Position numbers and translations under genes: made by a program. A DNA stretch of 64,000 nt. Origin: Streptosporangium subroseum (GTDB taxonomy: Bacteria > Actinomycetota > Actinomycetes > Streptosporangiales > Streptosporangiaceae). The stretch's first letter is position 1, and every line of letters begins with the position of its first letter. Where the stretch lies: the NCBI RefSeq assembly GCF_900188345.1, contig NZ_FZOD01000006.1, positions 1-64,000 of the forward strand, given 5' to 3'. The notes below the pieces were generated by a model that was not told where the DNA came from, did not search any database, and worked only from the letters and a program-made list of their open reading frames with translations. Of this stretch, positions 60,027 to 64,000 are shown piece by piece.

Positions 60027-60845
60027 ATGCGCAGGCCACTGCAGTATCTCGCCCTGCTGGGCTACGTGGTCTTCCTGGCCTTCCCGATGGTCTGGCTGCT
60101 GTCCACGGCGCTCAAGACGTCACGGGAGATGGCGAGCCTGGTCCCGACGTGGATCCCGCGCCACCCGATCCTGTCGAACTTCGCCGACGCGTTCGGCGAG
60201 CAGGACCTCGTCGGCAGCGCGCTGCGCAGCCTGGCGGTGGCGGTCGCGTGCTCGGTGCTGACCATCGTGCTCGCGCTGCCCGCCTCGTACGCGATGGCCC
60301 GCTACCGCTCGCTCGTCAGCAGGTTCGCGGTCGGGTGGGTGCTCGTCAGCCAGGTCTTCCCGTTCATCCTGATCATCATCCCGCTCTTCATGGTGCTGCG
60401 GAGCCTGGGCCTCGTGAACACCCTGCCCGGCCTCACCATCGTGCACGTCACCTTCGTGCTGCCGTTCGCGCTGTGGATGCTCCAGGGGTACGTGCGCGCG
60501 GTGCCGCGCGAGCTGGAGGAGGCCGCGGCGGTCGACGGCGCGGGCCGGATCCGCTCCCTGGTGAAGATCGTCGCGCCGCTGCTCGCCCCCGGCGTGGTCG
60601 CCACGGCGCTGTTCGCGTTCATCTCCTCCTGGAACGAGTTCCTGTTCGCACTGGTCGTCCTCAAGGACCCCGACGTGGCGACCCTGCCACTGACCCTCGT
60701 GAAGTTCACCGGCGCGGAGGGGGTCGTACGGCTCGGCCCGCTCGCGGCGGCGTCGCTGCTCGCGACGATCCCGAGCCTGGTGTTCTTCGCGATCATCCAG
60801 CGACGGCTCAGATCGGGCCTGATGGCCGGCGCCGTCAAGGGATAG
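60027..60845 (+). CDS. ABC sugar transporter permease, MalG/UgpE type
   Basis: 272 residues, beginning 1 bp after the first permease stop. Six membrane segments; EAA loop EEAAAVDGAGRIRSLVKIVAPLLAPGV. Standard CUT1 family partner of the upstream permease. Confidence 0.92.
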   Translation: MRRPLQYLALLGYVVFLAFPMVWLLSTALKTSREMASLVPTWIPRHPILSNFADAFGEQDLVGSALRSLAVAVACSVLTIVLALPASYAMARYRSLVSRFAVGWVLVSQVFPFILIIIPLFMVLRSLGLVNTLPGLTIVHVTFVLPFALWMLQGYVRAVPRELEEAAAVDGAGRIRSLVKIVAPLLAPGVVATALFAFISSWNEFLFALVVLKDPDVATLPLTLVKFTGAEGVVRLGPLAAASLLATIPSLVFFAIIQRRLRSGLMAGAVKG

Positions 60846-60903
60846 CACCGGCGAATCCTCCCTCAAGCATGGCGAAGCCAGCACCCCCCGATAGGAGAAT
60901 CTC

Positions 60904-62214
60904 TTGCGTACCAGAACCGCACTCGCGGTGGCGGCGGCCACGATGGCCGCGCTGACGGCCGGCTGCTCGTCGGGCGGTGGCGCCGGCGGCGGTGACCAGG
61001 CCGCCGGGCCGGTGAGCCTGAAGTTCCTGAGCCTCGCATGGCAGAAGGAGTCCATCGCCGCGAACAAGCAGCTCGTCGACGAGTGGAACAAGGCCAACCC
61101 CACGACCAAGGTCGAATACGTCCAGGGCAGCTGGGACAACGTCAACGACCAACTCGTCACCTCGTTCGAGGGCGGTGATCCACCGGACGTCATCCACGAC
61201 GACTCCCCGGCGCTCGCCGGCTTCGCCTCGCGCGGCTACCTCATGGACCTCACCGGCAAGCTCCCCGCCGACCTGAAGAGCGACATCCCCCAGCCCGCCT
61301 GGGACACCGTGACCTTCGCCGACGGCAAGGGCGGCCAGGGCGTGTACGGCGTGCCGTTCCTCCAGGAGTCGCAGGTCATCATCGCCAACAAGAAGCTGCT
61401 CGACGCGGCGAAGGTCCGCATCCCGACCCCGGACAGCCCCTGGACCTGGGACGAGTACGCCGAGATCAGCAAGAAGCTCACCAAGGACGGCGCCTTCGGG
61501 GTGGCCTGGCCGCTGAAGTCGCCGGTCAACAAGGTGCTCAACCTCGGGCTGAACTTCGGCGGCACCTTCTTCACGACCGACGGCACCAAGGCCACGGTCA
61601 AGGTCGGCCCCGAGGAGCGCGAGGTGCTCCAGCGCATCCACGACCAGCTCTACAAGGACAAGTCGGCCGACCCGTCCGCGCTCGGCATGGGCACCGCCGA
61701 CCCGCTGCCCGGCTTCTACGCGGGCAAGTACGCCATGCTCCCCGCGGGCGTCTACCTTCGCCAGCAGGTGGTGGAGCAGGCCCCGCCCGGCTTCGAGTGG
61801 ATCACGATCCCGCCGCTGAAGGGCACCACCTCCGAGCAGGGCGCCACCTCGCAGACCCTGTCGGTCGCCGCCGACAGCAAGTATCCCGACCAGGCGACGA
61901 AGTTCATCTCGTTCTTCCTGAACAGCACCAACCAGGCCAAGCTCGCCAAGGGTGACTGGCTGCTCCCGACCAGCGTGAAGGCCGCGAGCGACCCGTCGAT
62001 GACGACCACGGAGAACGGCTGGGACGTGGCGACCGCCTCCGCCAAGGACCTCGTGGTCGCTCCCTACCTACGGGTGAACGGGTTCGACGAGTGGAAGAGC
62101 AAGGTGGCCACTCCCACCCTGCAGCAGTACTTCGCCAACAAGATAACCCTCGACCAGGCGGCTGAGACGCTCGTCACGGAGGGCGACAAGGTGCTGGAGC
62201 GTTACAACAAGTGA
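60904..62214 (+). CDS. ABC transporter solute-binding lipoprotein, CUT1 family
   Basis: 436 residues from TTG 60904, with AGGAGA 7 bp upstream. Signal peptide with lipobox LTAGC (Cys21) and a Gly/Ser linker; mature binding protein of the MalE/UgpB type (LVDEWNKANPTTKVEYVQGSW ... EVLQRIHDQLY ... TKFISFFLNS). Delivers the ligand to the permeases. Its gene overlaps the first ADP-ribosylglycohydrolase by 4 bp, a strong hint that the ligand is the substrate (or precursor) of that enzyme. Confidence 0.93.
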   Translation: MRTRTALAVAAATMAALTAGCSSGGGAGGGDQAAGPVSLKFLSLAWQKESIAANKQLVDEWNKANPTTKVEYVQGSWDNVNDQLVTSFEGGDPPDVIHDDSPALAGFASRGYLMDLTGKLPADLKSDIPQPAWDTVTFADGKGGQGVYGVPFLQESQVIIANKKLLDAAKVRIPTPDSPWTWDEYAEISKKLTKDGAFGVAWPLKSPVNKVLNLGLNFGGTFFTTDGTKATVKVGPEEREVLQRIHDQLYKDKSADPSALGMGTADPLPGFYAGKYAMLPAGVYLRQQVVEQAPPGFEWITIPPLKGTTSEQGATSQTLSVAADSKYPDQATKFISFFLNSTNQAKLAKGDWLLPTSVKAASDPSMTTTENGWDVATASAKDLVVAPYLRVNGFDEWKSKVATPTLQQYFANKITLDQAAETLVTEGDKVLERYNK

Positions 62215-63227
62215 AGCTGACCCGCGCCCGGGGGTGTCTGCTCGGCCTGGCGGCCGGCGACGCCCTCGGGCGGCCCGCCGAGAACCTCGCCCCGGAGGAG
62301 ATCGCCCGGCGCTGGGGCCGTCTCACCGAGATCGAGCCCGGCATGGGAGGTACGGACGACACCGAGTACACCGTCTTCGCCTCCTCCCTGCTGTGCAGGT
62401 ACGGCTCGGCCATGACCTCCGCCGACGTCGCCAGGGAGTACCGCGAGCAGATCATCCCGAACATCGAAGGGCCGATGCGCGGCGCGGGCTTCTCCGAGCT
62501 CGGCGCCATCCAGGCGCTCCGCCGGGGCATCGAGCCGCCGCTGTCCGGACTGTGGCACCAGCACGGATGGTCGGACGGGCTCGCCATGCGCGCCGCGCCG
62601 TACGGGATCTTCGCCGCCGGCGACCCGGGCGAGGCGGCCCGGCTGGTCGCGGTCGACGGGGCGGTGAGCAACAGCGGCGAGGGCATCTACGGCGGCCAGG
62701 CGGTCGCGGCGGCGGTGGCCGTCGCCATGACCGGGGCCTCGCCGGACGAGGTCGTCGAGGCCGGGATCGCCGCCATCCCCGAGGACTCCTGGACCTCCCG
62801 CAACCTGCGGGCCGCCGTCGCGGCTGTCACGGCGGGCTCGGCTGCGGAGCCGTACGCGGCGGACTCGGCCGGAAAGCCGCACACGGCGGACGCGGTCGCG
62901 AAGTTGTACGAGGCCGTGGTCGTGCGCCACTACCCCTGGACGGATCTCGCGCCCGAGGCGGTCGCGCTCGCCTTCGCCGGATACCTCATGGGCGCGGGCG
63001 AGGTCGAGGCGTCCGTGGTGGCGGCCGCCAACCTCGGCAGGGACGCCGACACCACCGCGGCGATCGCCGGCGCCCTCGCGGGGGCGGGGCGCGGCGAGAG
63101 CGCGGTACCGGCGCGGTGGGCCAGGGAGATCGGCCCGGTCACCGGCAGGTGCCTTCCGGTTGTCGCCGGACGTCACGTGCTCGACGTCGCCACCGAGCTG
63201 GTGGCCGCGTCGGAGAGACCGGCATGA
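62211..63227 (+). CDS. ADP-ribosylglycohydrolase family protein (DraG-like) 1
   Basis: 338 residues from GTG 62211. N-terminal GLAAGDALGRPAEN, metal ligands in MGGTDDTE (Thr48, Asp49, Asp50), and the C-terminal DxDT signature GRDADTTAA (Asp278, Asp280, Thr281), which binds the dimetal centre. Complete metal site, so probably active. DraG-like enzymes cleave ribosyl N- or O-glycosidic bonds, but cluster context suggests a small imported glycoside as substrate more than protein ADP-ribose. Confidence 0.9.
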   Translation: MKLTRARGCLLGLAAGDALGRPAENLAPEEIARRWGRLTEIEPGMGGTDDTEYTVFASSLLCRYGSAMTSADVAREYREQIIPNIEGPMRGAGFSELGAIQALRRGIEPPLSGLWHQHGWSDGLAMRAAPYGIFAAGDPGEAARLVAVDGAVSNSGEGIYGGQAVAAAVAVAMTGASPDEVVEAGIAAIPEDSWTSRNLRAAVAAVTAGSAAEPYAADSAGKPHTADAVAKLYEAVVVRHYPWTDLAPEAVALAFAGYLMGAGEVEASVVAAANLGRDADTTAAIAGALAGAGRGESAVPARWAREIGPVTGRCLPVVAGRHVLDVATELVAASERPA

Positions 63228-63286
63228 ACGCCTGCGCGGGCCGACGGGCACGCTCACGGCACCGGGCCAAGGGATAGAGGAGAGAC

Positions 63287-64000
63287 ATGTCATCGGGGGA
63301 CAGGATCCGCGGCGCCTTCATCGGCCTCGCGATCGGCGACGCGGCCGGCTGGCCGTCCGCGCGGCACCGCTCCGCGCTGCTCGCGCCCTGGAGCAGGCGG
63401 CTCGCGAGGGAGCTGGACGGCTTCGCCGAGGAGCACCGGGTCACGACTCCGCCCGTGCCCTTCACGCTGAACCAGCCCGTCGAGCCGTTGGCGATCGGGC
63501 CGTCCGACGACGCCGAGTGGCTGGCCTGGACCGCGCTCACCATCCACGAGGACCGCGCCGAGGCCTTCGGCAGGCTGGCGGGCCGGTCGGACCTGCGCGT
63601 ACGGATCTCCGTACGCTCGGCGCTGGACAACCTGGCGGCGGGCAAGCCGCCTCCGGCCAGCGGTCACGACAACCCGCACTTCTTCGACGACGCGGCGGCC
63701 GTACGGGCCGTCGCCTTCGGGGCGATCGGGGCAGACCCGAGGGCCGACGCCTCGGTCACCAACGCCGGGGACGGCGTCCACGCGGCCATGGCCGTGGCGG
63801 CGGCGGTCGCCGAGCTGGTCGCGGGCGGGCCCATGGCCTCGGCCGTCGAGGCGGCCCTGGCCGAGCTGCCCGAGGACACCGCGATCGGCCACGCGACGAG
63901 AACGGCGCTCGCGGTGGCGCGAAAGGCGGGTGACCCCTTCGCGGCGGTCCCGGCCCTGGACGCGGCCCTGCTCGACCACGTCTACAGCTACGGCGTCGCG
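63287..64000 (+). CDS. ADP-ribosylglycohydrolase family protein 2, 3' end outside window
   Basis: Open from ATG 63287 to the end of the window (238 codons), with GAGGAGAG upstream. GAFIGLAIGDAAGWPS opening and metal motif PSDDAEW, where the usual Thr before the Asp pair is Ser. SVTNAGDGVHAAMAVAAAVAEL matches SNSGEGIYGGQAVAAAVAVAM of the first copy. The C-terminal DxDT motif lies beyond the edge, so activity cannot be judged. Tandem paralogue of the previous gene, but clearly diverged. Confidence 0.88.
   Translation, partial: MSSGDRIRGAFIGLAIGDAAGWPSARHRSALLAPWSRRLARELDGFAEEHRVTTPPVPFTLNQPVEPLAIGPSDDAEWLAWTALTIHEDRAEAFGRLAGRSDLRVRISVRSALDNLAAGKPPPASGHDNPHFFDDAAAVRAVAFGAIGADPRADASVTNAGDGVHAAMAVAAAVAELVAGGPMASAVEAALAELPEDTAIGHATRTALAVARKAGDPFAAVPALDAALLDHVYSYGVA

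Overview
The window looks like the chromosome of a high-GC, mycelial-type soil actinomycete. The evidence is very high GC with strong GC3 bias, many GTG/TTG starts, several promoters whose -10 box lies 6-7 bp before the start codon (leaderless mRNAs), a SARP regulator, F420/LLM-type oxidoreductases, mycothiol-type DinB proteins, MmyB-like XRE regulators and a cytochrome P450 with its own redox partners. The order Streptosporangiales (Streptosporangium/Nonomuraea-like) is my best guess, from general family knowledge only. No rRNA, tRNA, CRISPR array, phage or conjugative module is visible.

Layout. 1-3.8 kb: the 3' part of a large secreted modular GH87 alpha-1,3-glucanase with a textbook terminator. 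4-13.9 kb: CGNR regulator/methyltransferase, SDR, VOC protein, a small scar of IS5-type transposase fused to a broken ABC-2 permease, TetR/hydrolase, SARP regulator divergent from a dehalogenase-like hydrolase, and quinone oxidoreductase/TetR. 14-16.6 kb: decayed hydrolase and GH92 fragments, then an intact secreted SGNH esterase with a ricin-type lectin domain. 16.7-22.2 kb: NmrA-like protein/TetR, then LLM oxidoreductase <- MarR -> F420-reductase-like protein and a second LLM paralogue. 22.3-28.7 kb: NUDIX, an unknown 718-residue membrane protein, a large AAA regulator and an alpha/beta hydrolase. 28.8-30.1 kb: two more broken genes (acyl-CoA dehydrogenase-like, HxlR). 30.2-41.1 kb: BBE-type oxidoreductase/ArsR-like regulator/SRPBCC protein, XRE regulator, SigJ-type sigma factor, class V aminotransferase-fold protein, class C beta-lactamase-fold hydrolase, XRE/SDR and PadR/SnoaL-like pairs. 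41.4-46.6 kb: ferredoxin, P450 and ferredoxin reductase with a TetR and a divergent DHA2 exporter. 46.6-57.7 kb: YczE/MocR pair, DinB-like protein, XRE/hydrolase pair, DUF4232 lipoprotein, a sigma-factor fragment, two small regulatory genes, a LAL-type LuxR regulator and an alcohol dehydrogenase-like gene. 58-64 kb: a LacI-controlled sugar-type ABC importer operon continuing into two ADP-ribosylglycohydrolases, the second cut by the window edge.

The dominant architecture is a local regulator transcribed away from (or just upstream of) a small redox enzyme or hydrolase, with a palindromic operator between them. I can read candidate operators for most of these units. The clearest are a 41-bp perfect inverted repeat at the MarR/LLM locus, a 26-bp perfect palindrome before the LAL regulator, a 29-bp near-perfect palindrome at 52.7 kb, SARP-style direct repeats at 11.3 kb, and a 12-bp motif placed exactly 28 bp upstream of two different MmyB-like regulators. 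A second recurring feature is short tandem duplications (29, 54, 56 and 60 bp periods) at or just past gene 3' ends. The most interesting functional unit is the ABC importer plus paired ADP-ribosylglycohydrolases, which suggests uptake and cleavage of an N- or O-ribosylated (possibly ADP-ribosyl-like) compound.
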